A stretch of DNA of 64,000 nt from Oreohelix idahoensis (lineage: Eukaryota > Mollusca > Gastropoda > Stylommatophora > Oreohelicidae): positions 242,001-306,000 of the forward strand of contig JAMPIV010016236.1 of NCBI GenBank assembly GCA_024509875.1, read 5' to 3'. Below the pieces are notes generated by a model that was not told the origin of the DNA, ran no database searches, and worked only from the letters and a program-made list of their open reading frames with translations. The translations under genes and the position numbers were made by a program. Numbering within the stretch: the first letter of the stretch is position 1; each line of letters begins with the position of its first letter. Positions 33,562 to 44,799 of this stretch are shown in pieces.

Positions 33562-33989
33562 CTCTTTCATTCACTCACACTACCTGACACACCACCACAC
33601 ACGCAAACACATTCACGTTTATTCTACTTTCTGCTTATTCACAACTTATGGAGCAAGGGGGTACTAATGCAGTCTGATCTCTTGGAGAAATGCAGCGGTA
33701 AATCACTTTAAGTCCTCCTTCAATGATGGTTTCAGTAGCAAATAGTTTTACATATTTGATTTACCATCCGCAGACACGATAATAGTTGCCTGTTTGTTTT
33801 TGCCTGAGAGCAGGGGAGCAATTGTTTTCCCTCCGCATCTATCCCGGGATCGTAGGGGGCACACATTCATATCCCAGTGTTTGTTTGTCTGTTTGTTTGT
33901 TTGTCTGTTTGTTTCTGTCGTTTTGGTTTTTGGTTTTTTAAATCAATAAAGGATCGGTTTAGATTCATAATGATCTATTGAATAATCTG

Positions 33990-34550
33990 TCAGTTCCCCG
34001 GGGAGTCTCTGACAAGAGATCAAGGAAGAATAGGACTACTGGACCGTCAGGCAATTCGTACAAGGTGACTAATATGAGGTTGTGTTTAGGGCTGGGAACC
34101 TAATCATGTAAAACAGATTGCCGCACCTTCCTGATTTCACCGCTACAAGTGATGTCACCGCTACAAGTGATTTCACCGCTACAAGTGATGTCACCGCTAC
34201 AAGTGATTTCACCGCTACAAGTGATGTCACCGCTACAAGTGATGTCACCGCTACAAGTGATGTCACCGCTACAAGTGATGTCATCGCTACAAGTGATGTC
34301 ACCGCTACAAGTGATGTCACCGCTACAAGTGATTTCACCGCTACAAGTGATGTCACCGCTACAAGTGATTTCACCGCTACAAGTGATTTCACCGCTACAA
34401 GTGATGTCACCGCTACAAGTGATTTCACCGCTACAAGTGATATCACCGCTACAAGATCATGTGAATGCTTGGTGCCGGCTTCCCGCAAGGGGACCAGTTG
34501 CCGTGGTGGTCCCATTCTCCATAGGGAGTAAAAAAGAACCACGCTGACGA
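33990..34550 (-). repeat. Family-H repeat, copy 1, carrying an 18-bp array
   Basis: On the minus strand: ACTCCCTATGGAG, CCACCACGGCAACTGGTCCC, CTTGCGGGAAGCCGGCACCA, AGCATTCACATG, [18-bp array], CTGTTTTACATGAT, ACAACCTCATATTAGTCACC. The same order of words, without the array, is found at 44800-44985, and with a different array at 40770-42025. Confidence 0.85.
34137..34455. repeat. 18-bp minisatellite, about 18 copies
   Basis: Unit CACCGCTACAAGTGATGT or ..GATTT. Because the unit is 18 bp, frames of 137 and 132 codons on plus and 157 on minus remain open; none is credible as a gene. Confidence 0.97.
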
Positions 34551-34555
34551 TAATG

Positions 34556-35326
34556 AATTCATAATGATATATTTATTCACCAAGTATTTAGGTTCGCAAA
34601 ACTCCGGACTTAAAACAATTAGTTTCATTAGTAAAACTTTAATTAATTACTCTGACCTTTAAAGTGCAAGCTTACTTCTAGTGATATTTAGCACTGCTAG
34701 TAGTGAGAGTAATCCACGTTAGGTTTAGTAGGCTGTCATACTGTTACGCTGGTGGATCGATATCTACCCATTAACCGTCGGAACAATTGCAGTACGGGAC
34801 ACCAATTAGCTGTACTAACATTTCTTCATTCAAGAGATCGTTAAACTTTTACGATCTTTTATGTAGACGTGGCGTTCTAATTTCTTGAAGTAAGACACAA
34901 AAATTCTTTTATTCAATATTTTAAAATGGAAATAAATTAGCTAGATTATGGGAAGAGGTAATTCGTTAGTGGCTATCTCAGTAAACGGAATTAACCAGGA
35001 AGCTTCGTGAAAGTAAATAAGAAACAAATTAAAAAGATTTCAATGTCTGGGCTCAGTAATGACACGAGATAGAAGCAACGCGCAATCAAGAAAATGAAAA
35101 CCATTCTATTTTAAGAAAAATCTTTGTTATGTGGCAGTAAGAAAAATCGTGGCTTTCTCAGACAACAAAGTTCTCCAGAATATGGCATAACAGTACATAG
35201 GATCATTTTGAAACAGGTTAATAAATTTCAATGTCTGTGCACAGTATTAACATCACACGAAAGCTACGAACATTCAAGTAAACGAACACTATTTTATTTG
35301 TATATTAAAATCATAGTATGTGGCAG
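34556..35326. other. No gene; diverged ~185-bp duplication
   Basis: 35025-35130 and 35210-35330 share AATTTCAATGTCTG, then ATTCTATTTT/CACTATTTTA, then TATGTGGCAG. Nothing else is supported. Confidence 0.45.
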
Positions 35327-35812
35327 CACGAGCCACATCTAGCTGATAGTCTTAAACGAGCCACATCTAGCTAATAGTCTTACACGAGCCACATGTAGCT
35401 GATAGTCTTACACGAGCCACATCTAGCTGATAGTCTTACACGAGCCACATCTAGCTGATAGTCTTACACGAGCCACATCTACCTGATAGTCTTACACGAG
35501 CTACATCTAGCTGATAGTCTTACACGAGCCACATCTAGCTGATAGTCTTACACGAGCCACATCTAGCTGATAGTCTTACACGAGCCACATCTAGCTGATA
35601 GTCTTACACGAGCCACATCTAGCTGATAGTCTTACACGAGCCACATCTAGCTGATAGTCTTACACGAGCTACATGTCGCCGATAGTCTTACACGAGCCAC
35701 ATCTAGCTGATAGTCTTACACGAGCCACATCTAGCTGATAGTCTTACACGAGCCACATCTAGCTGATAGTCTTACACGAGACACATCTAGCTGATAGTCT
35801 TACACGAGCCAT
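35327..35812. repeat. 28-bp minisatellite, about 17 copies
   Basis: Unit CACGAGCCACATCTAGCTGA plus TAGTCTTA, nearly identical throughout. There are no unique spacers, so it is not CRISPR-like. Confidence 0.98.
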
Positions 35813-35859
35813 AAATTTTATAACAATGAACAAACAAATAAGAAAAGTGAATAGTTCTT

Positions 35860-35955
35860 TGTATTTGGATATGTGCCCTAATAGAACAGACAGACCGCGT
35901 GTTTAGGTTGAACGGGTTGAGCCTCGCATAAACGAGGCAAACGTTCTATTTAAAA
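35860..35955 (+). repeat. Family-F element, copy 2
   Basis: ATATGTGCCCTAATAGAAC, GGTTGAACGGGTTGAG and the hairpin GCCTCGCATAAACGAGGC. Directly downstream of the 28-bp array. Confidence 0.8.
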
Positions 35956-36289
35956 AAGGATGAGCAATAGAGACAACAGAGATGAGTTGTTACTGAACAC
36001 TTTTAAAAACTCTATGGCTAGCTTAGAAAAAAAAAAGGAAAGAAAGGACAGAAAAAAAAAACTAATGATCAACTGATACAGCCGTCATAGAATTCCAGTA
36101 GTCCGAGAAAGCTTATTACACACTTCAGACAGAACGTTCCCAGCTATAGTGGGCATCTTGGAAATATTAGAATTACAGCACATTGACATACAATGTACAA
36201 TTCACGAAACACATAGAAGATGGATGACAACACATTTAGAAAGTACTTCACAGTCATAACAATATGCAACGAAAGAAAGTCTATGATAC

Positions 36290-36660
36290 AATTGTAAGAG
36301 AATATGAGATAGAAGCCGGAAGTTGTGGGAAGCCAGACTCCGTCCGTTAACCATCATAGCAGGTAGACGCTGGAATTTGGTTGTCCACGTCCTCAGGAGA
36401 GACCCTGACACCATCACCAGAACTGCCAGGCTATGGACTCCAGAAGGAAAGTGAAAACAAGGCCGGCCAAAAGTCACCTGGCGGAGAACTGTAGAAGCAG
36501 AGATACTATGCATGAACCAGAGCTGGGGCACAACACGAAGGATGACTGCCGACCGAGAAAAGTGGAAACAATTTGTTGCTGCCCTACACGACGCCATCTG
36601 GCGTGATGGCCACTGATTGCTTTGTCAGTCAGCGGTCAAGGACCGAAGACGATAAAGAAG
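36290..36660 (+). mobile_element. LINE-C C-terminus and 3' UTR
   Basis: Conceptual reading NLVVHVLRRDPDTITRTARL, WTPEGK, stop, QGRPKVTWRRTVEAEILCM, SWGTTRRMTADREKWKQFVA, ALHDAIWRDGH, stop at ~36616. Then a UTR with GTCAGTCAGCGGTCAAGGAC and a GAAGAA tail. This is the post-RT region of a LINE related to but distinct from LINE-A (NPQG equivalent to TPEG). One internal TGA and a 5' truncation make it dead. Copies on the minus strand: 3719-3895 and 53080-53320. Confidence 0.82.
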
Positions 36661-36942
36661 AAATGAAGAATAAGGCTAATATTTTTACAGTTATATAAAT
36701 GCTGCTATCGTTAGCATCTGCTAGGTTTTTTAGTTTCCCATTTTTGTCGCCAGTCAATAAAGTCGTGCATTAAAAAGTGTGTCATGTAATCGGTGTATTG
36801 GAGCAATTAGTGTCAGATTAAACTTGATAATCCTTATGTTGTTGACCATGCTGCTGTGGTATTGAAAGTTAAAATTGTTCTATTTAGTGATTTCTTTAAT
36901 AGATATCACGAGTGCTGTGATAGGTTATGCACAGATAAAGTT

Positions 36943-37167
36943 TGTCCCATATCCCTTACCGCCGTAGGGGAGTGAAGTGTTAGAGACTTCACAATACTAG
37001 GTCCAAATTTATGAGGAGCGTGACTGGTTCCCTTTATCGCTGCTTTTTGCCTTCCCTAACTCAAAAACAGCGTTAAGTACCCATTAACAGCTACCGGGCT
37101 TCGAACCCTGAACCTGATAACTTTGCCACGAAAGGCGAGCGCTCTAACCATTCTGCCAATCGGAAGT
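36943..37167 (-). mobile_element. SINE-A, near complete
   Basis: Minus-strand head CCGATTGGCAGAATGGTTAG at ~37165 with box B GGTTCGAAGCC, and the tail CTACGGCGGTAAGGGATATG at ~36960. Confidence 0.88.
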
Positions 37168-37214
37168 CTGGTGACAGGTTATTAAAGGATCCCGTTACAC
37201 GCCCATTGAGGCAT

Positions 37215-37450
37215 ATTGTGAATATGGTGTTAGGCTCATACTTTCTTCACCATCAGCACACTAGGGGTGATGTGGTCAGCATCACGCCGGCCGCCTTAAC
37301 CTTCCTAGAGCTGCTCTGGTACCCAATTCATGAGCTTGGGTCTACCCCGGAGCCGTTTGCGGTCTAAAATAATCCCACCTCAAATGGGGATCGAACCATG
37401 GACCACAGAGCTAGGAAGCCAGTGCACTAACCACTGTGCTACCGCGGGTG
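37215..37450 (-). mobile_element. A third tRNA-derived SINE family
   Basis: On the minus strand: GCGGTAGCACAGTGGTTAGT (box A region), GGTTCGATCCCCATTTGAGG (box B), GGGGTAGACCCAAGCTCATG, ending near CTAGTGTGCTGATGGTGAAG. The head is tRNA-like, with no similarity to SINE-A or SINE-E bodies. Only one copy was recognised in the window. Confidence 0.75.
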
Positions 37451-37539
37451 ATAGGTTTAGTACGCACTTAAAGTATTGAGATAACCTGAGTTGGACAAAA
37501 GATATCGCCTGTTAAAATTCTGTTGACCATATTTTTTAA

Positions 37540-37660
37540 AATAAAATTTTGCCTTCATTTTAGTGAGGCACACCCCGTTCAACATAGACAAAATTGTCTG
37601 TCGGTTATATTAGGACGCATGTCCCTAATATAAAAGACCTTGAGGTCTGTAATCTAGTTA
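37540..37660 (-). repeat. Family-F element, copy 3
   Basis: Complement contains GGACATGCGTCCTAATATAA, TGTTGAACGGGGTGTG and a hairpin GCCTCACTAAAATGAAGGC with one bulge. Confidence 0.8.
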
Positions 37661-37664
37661 ATAA

Positions 37665-38095
37665 ATAAGTTCACCATACTTATTTTTTGTTTTTTACGCA
37701 GACTGCTTTTTTTTTGTTAGCGCAGTCGTGTTTCAATACTGAACATTTTCATAGTTTATTTTTCGATGGCAGGTCATCTGCTTCAGGTGCGTCAGTTTTA
37801 TTTTCGATGACAGGTCGCCTACTTCAGGTTTGTCAATCTTCTTATTCGCGGCTGTGGAGGAATTGGTGCTCAGTGGAGATTAGTGCGTGCATTTCTGGGT
37901 CTCATGGAGGTTGTGTGAGCTGCACGGCCGATTTAACCTATTTGAAGCAATCCGGCCGCGCGCTCACAGGGCGGTCTCCTGCACTTTGGTTTTCCACCTC
38001 CAGTTTTGAAAAAAAGAAAAAAAGAAACGAAGATTATTTCTGATCAGATATTAAATTGACTAAAGAATAAAACAGCATCTATATTTAGTAGCTAA
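37665..38095. other. No gene recognised
   Basis: A 118-codon frame (37687-38043) has no recognised similarity. Confidence 0.4.
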
Positions 38096-38100
38096 AAAGG

Positions 38101-38341
38101 TACAGGTTGTCCCATAACAGATATTGACGTAGGGGAATTGAAGTGTTAGAGACTTCACCACACTAGGTCCAACATTGAGAGGTAGGTTGACCAGTACCCT
38201 TCCTCGCTGCCTTTTCCTTCCCTGACTCTGGTCAGGTACTCATTTACAGCTGGGTAGACTGGAGCGTGTCGGTACCGTGAATAAAACCCTGCACCTGTGC
38301 CGCGAGAGACCAGCGCTCTCACCACTCTGTCAATTGGACGG
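38101..38341 (-). mobile_element. SINE-A, near complete
   Basis: Minus-strand head CCAATTGACAGAGTGGTGAG, body CTCCAGTCTACCCAGCTGTA, and tail TATCTGTTATGGGACAACCT. Confidence 0.9.
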
Positions 38342-38559
38342 TCATTTATTACCTAGGCCTATATATTGATATAATACGTCTTACAACGAAACTATCATCT
38401 TGAGTCCGCGGGAGCCCCACCAGAAAGGTCAAAATCGGGCCCCGAAGTTACTAAGACCGGCCCTGGTGAGCTGGGTGGAATAACCGTGATAACTGAGTTG
38501 CTAGTACACCACAAATTCTGAGGCAGGAGGGAGAGAGACTATGTCACAATGACTCAAGT

Positions 38560-38660
38560 CATGACAGAGAGAGAGAGGGAGAGAGAGAGGGAGAGAGACA
38601 GAGAGGGGGAGAGAGAGACAGAGAGAGAGGGGGAGGGAGGGAGGGAGAGAGAGAGAGGGG

Positions 38661-38727
<67 letters not shown>
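38560..38727. repeat. (GA)n-rich microsatellite
   Basis: GAGAGAGAGG/GAGACAGAGA mixtures, then a pure GA run. It resumes at 38827-38857 after the family-F element. Confidence 0.97.
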
Positions 38728-38732
<5 letters not shown>

Positions 38733-38826
38733 ACCTAAAGGTCTTTAATATTTGGACATGCGCCCTAATATAACTGACTATGTTGAACGGGACGCGCCTC
38801 GCCAAAACGAGGCAAAATTTTATTTA
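38733..38826 (+). repeat. Family-F element, copy 4, within GA microsatellite
   Basis: GGACATGCGCCCTAATATAA and the hairpin GCCTCGCCAAAACGAGGC. GA repeats on both sides indicate insertion into a GA tract or expansion around it. Confidence 0.85.
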
Positions 38827-38994
38827 AAGAGAGAGAGAGAGAGAGGGAGAGAGAGATGCTGATTATACATTTAAATTTTACATACACACACTCACACACG
38901 CACGCACGCACGCATGCATACACATAAACATTAAACAAAGAAGACATTGTCATTACATAATAATACACACCACAACTCACACTTTCAAACATTC

Positions 38995-39120
38995 ACCTTT
39001 ATTTTCATTAGAAGTTTCACCTTATTTTGGCGAGACGAAATCCCTTCAACCTAGACACAAAGGTCCCTCGCTTATATTAAGGTGCGTGTCCAAATATAAA
39101 AGACATTGCAGCCCGGTGTT
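38995..39120 (-). repeat. Family-F element, copy 5
   Basis: Complement has GGACACGCACCTTAATATAA, GGTTGAAGGGATTTCG and a weakened hairpin. Inverted relative to copy 4, ~170 bp away. Confidence 0.75.
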
Positions 39121-39129
39121 ACACAATTT

Positions 39130-39544
39130 AAATATTCATCTAAGTTATTGAACGCAAAACGAGTGAGAAATGACTAAGTTTAATATTGTGCACACATACG
39201 CAGACACACCCACACACACTCATACATATACACACATTCCTATGTAGAGAAAACAGAAGCAGAGTCCGTACTTAAACGGATAATAATTAATGCTGAGATT
39301 ATGTGGCTGAGGTCCCCCCCCCCCTTTCCACCTACCTTTCAAATGCCCAGACGGGAGCGACGGCAAACGAAATAAACACTGTTAATCAGCGGAAACAAGT
39401 GGGTTTGACTGAAGTCGCTTGAAGCAAGTGTGGGTGAAATTATTCTCTTGTTAAAGCTAACAGAATTCCCCTGCTTCAAATACTGGCTTGCAACAAATAC
39501 CTGGGTTGGAAAACAAAACAGCGATAAATTTAAAATGCAAATAC
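39130..39544. other. No gene recognised
   Basis: Short CA-rich tract and poly-C; nothing supported. Confidence 0.5.
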
Positions 39545-40045
39545 TGCAGTTAGAATTAGACCCAATGTTCTTATAATCATGTCCGATGAATCTGTGATCA
39601 GCGCTGCTAATTCTGTAATCAGACCTAATGATTGTGTAATCCGGCCTGATGTTTCTGTAATAAGATCAAATGTTCTGCCTATAATCAGGCGCAATGGTCT
39701 TGCTATAATCAGATCTAGTGTTCTTGTTAGATCTAACGTAATTGCTATAATTAGACCAACAATTATTGTTAATAATGTTATAATCAGATCTAATGTTCTT
39801 GTTATCATCAGACCTAATGGTCTTGCTATAATCAGATCTAACGTAGCTGCTATAATTAGACCAAAAAATTCATGTTATAATCAGATCTAATGTTCTTGAT
39901 GTAATCAGACCTAATGTTCTTGCTATAACCAGACTTGATGTTCTTTCTATAATCAAATGTAATGTTCTTGCTGAAATCAAACCTAATGTACTTGCTACAA
40001 TGAGACCTAATCTTGCTGCTGTATTTAGACCTAGTGTTCCTGTAC
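39545..40045. repeat. Degenerate ~24-bp minisatellite
   Basis: ATAATCAGACCTAATGTTCT and TGCT variants repeat about 20 times with substitutions and small indels. Frames of ~100 codons on both strands arise from the repeat. Confidence 0.9.
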
Positions 40046-40394
40046 GGTAAGGACAAAAGACAAAAATGACATATATATCAGTTTTTATGCCTGTACAAGA
40101 AAGTTTACAATGTTTGTTTGTTCTTCCTAGAAACAAATAAATCCCGGAATTAAAAATAAAAATAAAACGAAAACCAACAAAAGCTGAAGAAATACAAAAG
40201 TACCAAAAACGATATAATAGACACAGTATTAAGGTCTTTGTCTTGTGTAATCTGGCCTCTACTGTTTAATAGGGAAACTGCAGAAGTGATTGCGTCTATA
40301 ATTAATCTGGGTCGTCCCTAGGTACACATCCGGGATTTGTGAACAGATCGTGCTAATGACCTCTGCCAATGAAGCACTATTTTTGTGGTGCCTA

Positions 40395-40490
40395 GTTGGC
40401 AGAGAGGATAGTAATAATTCGCTCCCGTCGCTAGGCGGTGGTGTCGTTCGGGAGGTCCTGGGTTCGAGTCCCCGGTTCTGTTATTTTTCT
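40395..40490 (+). repeat. tRNA-like sequence, probably a SINE head
   Basis: A box-A-like TAGTTGGCAGAGAGG, a CTCCCG/CGGGAG stem and a box B GGTTCGAGTCCCCGG are in tRNA order, but there is no paired acceptor stem. Not a functional tRNA by inspection. Confidence 0.45.
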
Positions 40491-40824
40491 GTTGTCTAGT
40501 TCTTTATTTCTCACGAGTTCCTGAAACATACCGTTGTGTATTATTTATTTATTTACCAAAAGCAAGAAAGTGTCTTATCGGTAAATCTTTCGAGTTTTCT
40601 GTGGATTATATTCGCTCATATCCAGAAACTGATATTTTTTTTTTTTTGGTCTTGTATATTTAACCGGATACACATAAACTGCGATCTTTTTTCAATGTGA
40701 CGCAAATTCTTGCTTTGTTTATTGAACACGTACATAAGCCTTACATTGTAGTCCAATCAAAACTGAGATGGTTCTCATTGTCATCATCATCATCATTTTC
40801 CTACGCACTCCTTACAGAACATGG

Positions 40825-41785
40825 AGGTACCACTATAGCCGATCATGCAGGTACCACTATAGCCGATCATGCAGGTACCACTATAGCCGATCATGCAGGT
40901 ACCACTATAGCCGATCATGCAGGTACCACTATAGCCGATCATGCAGGTACCACTATAGCCGATCATACAGGTACCACTATAGCCGATCATGCAGGTACCA
41001 CTTTAGCCGAGCATGCAGGTACCACTATAGCCGATCATGCAGGTACCACTATAGCCGATCATGCAGGTACCACTATAGCCGATCATGCAGGTACCACTAT
41101 AGCCGATCATGCAGGTACCACTATAGCCGATCATGCAGGTATAACTATAGCCGATCATGCAGGTACCACTTTAGCCGATCATGCAGGTACCACTATAGCC
41201 GATCATGCAGGTACCACTATAGCCGATCATGCAGGTACCACTATAGCCGATCATGCAGGTACCACTATAGCCGATCATGCAGGTACCACTATAGCCGATC
41301 ATGCAGGTACCACTATAGCCGATCATGCAGGTACCACTATAGCCGATCATGCAGGTACCACTATAGCCGATCATACAGGTACCACTATAGCCGATCATGC
41401 AGGTACCACTTTAGCCGAGCATGCAGGTACCACTATAGCCGATCATGCAGGTACCACTATAGCCGATCATGCAGGTACCACTATAGCCGATCATGCAGGT
41501 ACCACTATAGCCGATCATGCAGGTACCACTATAGCCGATCATGCAGGTATAACTATAGCCGATCATGCAGGTACCACTTTAGCCGATCATGCAGGTACCA
41601 CTATAGCCGATCATGCAGGTACCACTATAGCCGATCATGCAGGTACCACTATAGCCGATCATGCAGGTACCACTATAGCCGATCATGCAGGTACCACTAT
41701 AGCCGATCATGCAGGTACCACTATAGCCGATCCTGCAGGTACCACTATAGCCGATCATGCAGGTACCACTATAGCCGATTCTCTT
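40825..41785. repeat. 24-bp minisatellite (~40 copies) with 408-bp higher-order repeat
   Basis: Unit GCAGGTACCACTATAGCCGA plus TCAT. Marker variants recur exactly 408 bp (17 units) apart: CATACAGG at 40964 and 41372, and GGTATAACT at ~41139 and ~41547. Two in-phase plus frames (397 and 379 codons) and minus frames stay open, as 24 is a multiple of three. Confidence 0.98.
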
Positions 41786-41856
41786 GCAGGAAGCCTGCGC
41801 CAAGCATTCACATACTCTTGCAGCTGTGGTTTATGTGCCAATTTGTTTTACATGAT

Positions 41857-41948
41857 GAGGTTGACAGCACCATGGACAACCTCATCATGAGGTTGACAGC
41901 ACCATGAACAACCTCATCATGAGGTTGACAGCACCATGGACAACCTCA
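41857..41948. repeat. 32-bp tandem repeat, three copies
   Basis: GAGGTTGACAGCACCATG starts at 41857, 41889 and 41921. It lies inside family-H copy 2, downstream of the 24-bp array. Confidence 0.95.
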
Positions 41949-42025
41949 TATTAGTCACCGTGTACGACATATCTGAGGGTGCAGTGGTCATTTCTTTCTC
42001 TCTCCAGAGACCCACAGAAGCTTCA

Positions 42026-42452
42026 AGGAGCGAGGGGGTTCTGGTGCAAACGGAAATTCCAGAAGTTCACATATTCACGTCAATAATGTTCCAGTGTATG
42101 CAGAACTTGTATTAATAGTTATCCATTTTGATTGCTAGTCAGTGTATTGTCTACTGGGACTTAAAGTTGATTGGGCTATTACATTTGAGAATTTTCACAA
42201 CTTTGCTGGGGAATTTTACTATGAAACCAAGTAGGGGCATTTTCCTATTAGCACTTACTGCGAAGTTATTCACGAACACAAAATGACAATTTGTTCATTT
42301 TGAACTCAACACTAAATGACTTTATACTCTCCTGAAAGTGGGTTTCCCTAAAGATATCGTCACCCGATAATTGTACAGACGCGAAAAATATCTGATTAGC
42401 AACTGTCTGGTGAATCTGCCACATCTGCTATTATCATTATGTCATTTATAAG
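42026..42452. other. No gene recognised
   Basis: Nothing supported. Confidence 0.5.
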
Positions 42453-42712
42453 TTGTCCGATTGGCTCAGCGGTTAGAGAGCTGGTCTTTCGCGGCAAAGT
42501 TACCGGGGTTCCGGGATCGACATCTGGTAGTGTCAGGCTCCAGTCTACCCAGCTGTAAATGGGTACCTGGTTCTGCTCTTGAGTTAGGAAAGACGAAGGC
42601 AGCGATGAAGGGACACAGCCACCCCACCTCATAAAGCTGGACCTAGCATAGAGAAGCCTCTAATACTTCATCCCCTACGTCAGTATCTGCTATAGAACTA
42701 CCATTACCTTTT
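42453..42712 (+). mobile_element. SINE-A, full length
   Basis: Head GTCCGATTGGCTCAGCGGTT, body CTCCAGTCTACCCAGCTGTA, and 3' end CCCCTACGTCAGTATCTGC, CTACCATTACC. Confidence 0.92.
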
Positions 42713-43673
42713 TTTCAATTTGTAAGACTCCAGAGATTTCTAAAAAAAAGCCAATGTTTATTAGAATGAATTAATGTATTACTGCAATGGTTGCACTGGC
42801 GTTGTATACAGAAGTAAGCTGCCGATTTCAATAGGGTTGTTTCTGGAATTATATATTCTCACTTGAGCTGTTAACCACTAATGCAACAATTACTGTTGAT
42901 CTACAACAACCAAGAATCACCATAATTGCTACTGCTGCTCCTACTGCTACCATTACACGGTAGAGGGCTGTCCACAGCGTTGCTACTCTGAAATTTGAAA
43001 AAAAAAAAAAACCCAGATATCTGCGACTTTGGCCGATTTTTTGGCCGATTTTTTCGGCTACTTTGGGCGATTGTTTGGCTATTTTTCCAATTTTGAGCGA
43101 AATCTAGCTGGCGTTCTTCAACTAATGAAGGAAAATGACACCAAGTTGGGACCAAAAAAAAAAAAAAACCTTAGATCTAGGGGAATCCACATAGAAGTGG
43201 CATAGCTGGCTCTCCAGAATTGAACATCCGATTCTCTCAAAAGACCCTACGTGTACCCAACGCTTTACCTAACCCCTGGTCCCTCCAGCTCCCATCGATT
43301 CCCTCAAAAGACCCTTCGTGTACCCAACGCTTTACCTAACCTCTGGTCCCTCCAGCTCCCGTCAACAGCTTCCACTCTTTTGCTAATTACTTTTTAGTAT
43401 TACTTTTCAAGGGGCACATCATCCGCTAGCCTACTTTACACTTGTTACATCCCTACGGCCCAACTTTCCACAAATTATTTATCCAAAGGGGTGTCGAAAT
43501 TACTACTAGATTCTCGTACGAAGACGGTATAAGGATTATCCCCTGGGGGGTAGGTTGAAATGAGAGTCCGACTTACTTTACGTTTCGGACTTCTGGTCTT
43601 TGTTATTTAACCTTTCATAAAACGTGCGAAATGACAACATCGAAGTGTAGAGAAAGATATAATCACAGTTATA
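42713..43673. other. No gene; ~64-bp duplication at 43230-43360
   Basis: GATTCTCTCAAAAGACCCTA..GTCCCTCCAGCTCCC is followed directly by a second near-identical unit starting GATTCCCTCAAAAGACCC. Several poly-A and repeated TTGGCCGATTTTTT motifs lie at 43030-43065. No gene recognised. Confidence 0.7.
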
Positions 43674-44076
43674 TAGGTGTCCATAAAAGATTGTACCCTT
43701 TTCAACAAATTTATTTCTCGGCCCCATGACGTGGTACAAGGATGCTTTCTATCACAAAAGTAAGATATCTTTGCAAGTTTTTAAGCATACCTTACAAAGA
43801 CTCAAAAAAGTGCGCATGCGCGCCGCGGGTGTTTCAAGTTAAACATTCGCAGTTGAGTTGCAACCGGTAATTGTTACATGTCTCTCAACACACTGGTCAA
43901 GTAGGTGAAAAAAAGAAAAGAAATATGTACATTCTTTTTGAGTCTTTGTAAGGTATGCTTAAAAACTTGCAGAGATTATCTTACTTTTGTGATAGAAAGC
44001 ATCCTCGTACCACATCATGGGGCCGAGAATACATTTTTTTGAAAAGTGTACAATCTTTTATGGACACCCTGTATAG
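43674..44076. mobile_element. Foldback/MITE DNA element with ~145-bp terminal inverted repeats
   Basis: Left arm 43674-43815 (GGTGTCCATAAAAGATTGTA through TTAAGCATACCTTACAAAGA to ACTCAAAAA) is the inverted complement of right arm ~43930-44076 (ends TTTATGGACACCCTG). The inner ~115 bp is unique and includes GCGCATGCGCGCCGCGGG. TATA lies outside both ends, consistent with a TA or TATA target. No ORF, so non-autonomous. Confidence 0.88.
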
Positions 44077-44799
44077 ATAAACACAATACAGTATTCATGA
44101 AAATATCTACAGATAGAATGCTTCCCGAAGTTCAAGGAGGAGACAATGAAGAATAGGACTCCTACTTTCGAAAGCATGTCGTAAGAGGCGATTAATACGA
44201 AGCTGAACATAGAACTGACAACAATGACGAGAAAGGCTGTGAGAAAATGACACAGAGCATAGCTAACAGGCGGTAAAAACATTAATTAACAAATACCATC
44301 ACTAAACAAGAACGAAATATAAACGCAAAGAAACTTATTACAGTAACGCGGCAAATAACTACAAATAAATTTAAAATGTTACAAGGACCCGATCGGGAAG
44401 CGAAGAATAATGAAACAAAGTTAACATGCCTATATATATTTATTTATTTATATATCTAATTGTTATTATCGATATACAAACTTTTCACAGCTGATGTCTA
44501 TTTATTTTGACAGTTTCGATTATTCCCCGGTAGACCCGTCGGCACGCTTTGTGTTAAGACAAAAAGGAAGAAAGTGACAGACAGCTAGCAACCATGAAGC
44601 ACGTGACAGAGACGCCACGACGATGACATGGAAACCAAAGATCATTTATGGAAAAACGCCTCCGGCTCAGAACGACATACCAAGGGTTAACATCGTCTGT
44701 GGTTGACTTTCTCCAGGGGGTGTAACGGGAGAAAGTGGGAGAATATAAGGTTGACAAAGGGCAGATGACTTGGAGGCTAGCTCTCGAGGACAGAAGAAC
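44077..44799. other. No gene recognised
   Basis: No supported feature. Confidence 0.5.

Larger units (their letters stand above)
40770..42025 (+). repeat. Family-H repeat, copy 2, carrying 24-bp and 32-bp arrays
   Basis: Word order: TCATCATCATC, CGCACTCCTTACAGAACATG, [24-bp array], TTGCAGGAAGCCTGCGCCAA, GCATTCACATACTCTTGCAG, TTTGTTTTACATGATGAGG, [32-bp x3], ACAACCTCATATTAGTCACC, GTGCAGTGGTCATTTCTTTC. It matches copies at 33990-34550 (minus) and 44800-44985. The arrays sit at two different internal sites. Confidence 0.88.

Noticed and set aside
34069..34547. Repeat proteins of 157, 137 and 132 codons
   Set aside because: All come from an 18-bp array read in three ways.
35327..35812. CRISPR-like array of 28-bp repeats
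   Set aside because: Units are contiguous with no unique spacers, and the genome is eukaryotic.
40395..40490. A genuine tRNA gene
   Set aside because: Box B and an inner stem are present but no paired acceptor stem. Heads of SINE-A, SINE-E and the third SINE were rejected as tRNAs for the same reason.
40697..41907. Frames of 397 and 379 codons encoding AGTTIADH or RYHYSRSC repeats
   Set aside because: They are two readings of the same 24-bp array, with a third on the other strand. No start context, domain or gene structure.
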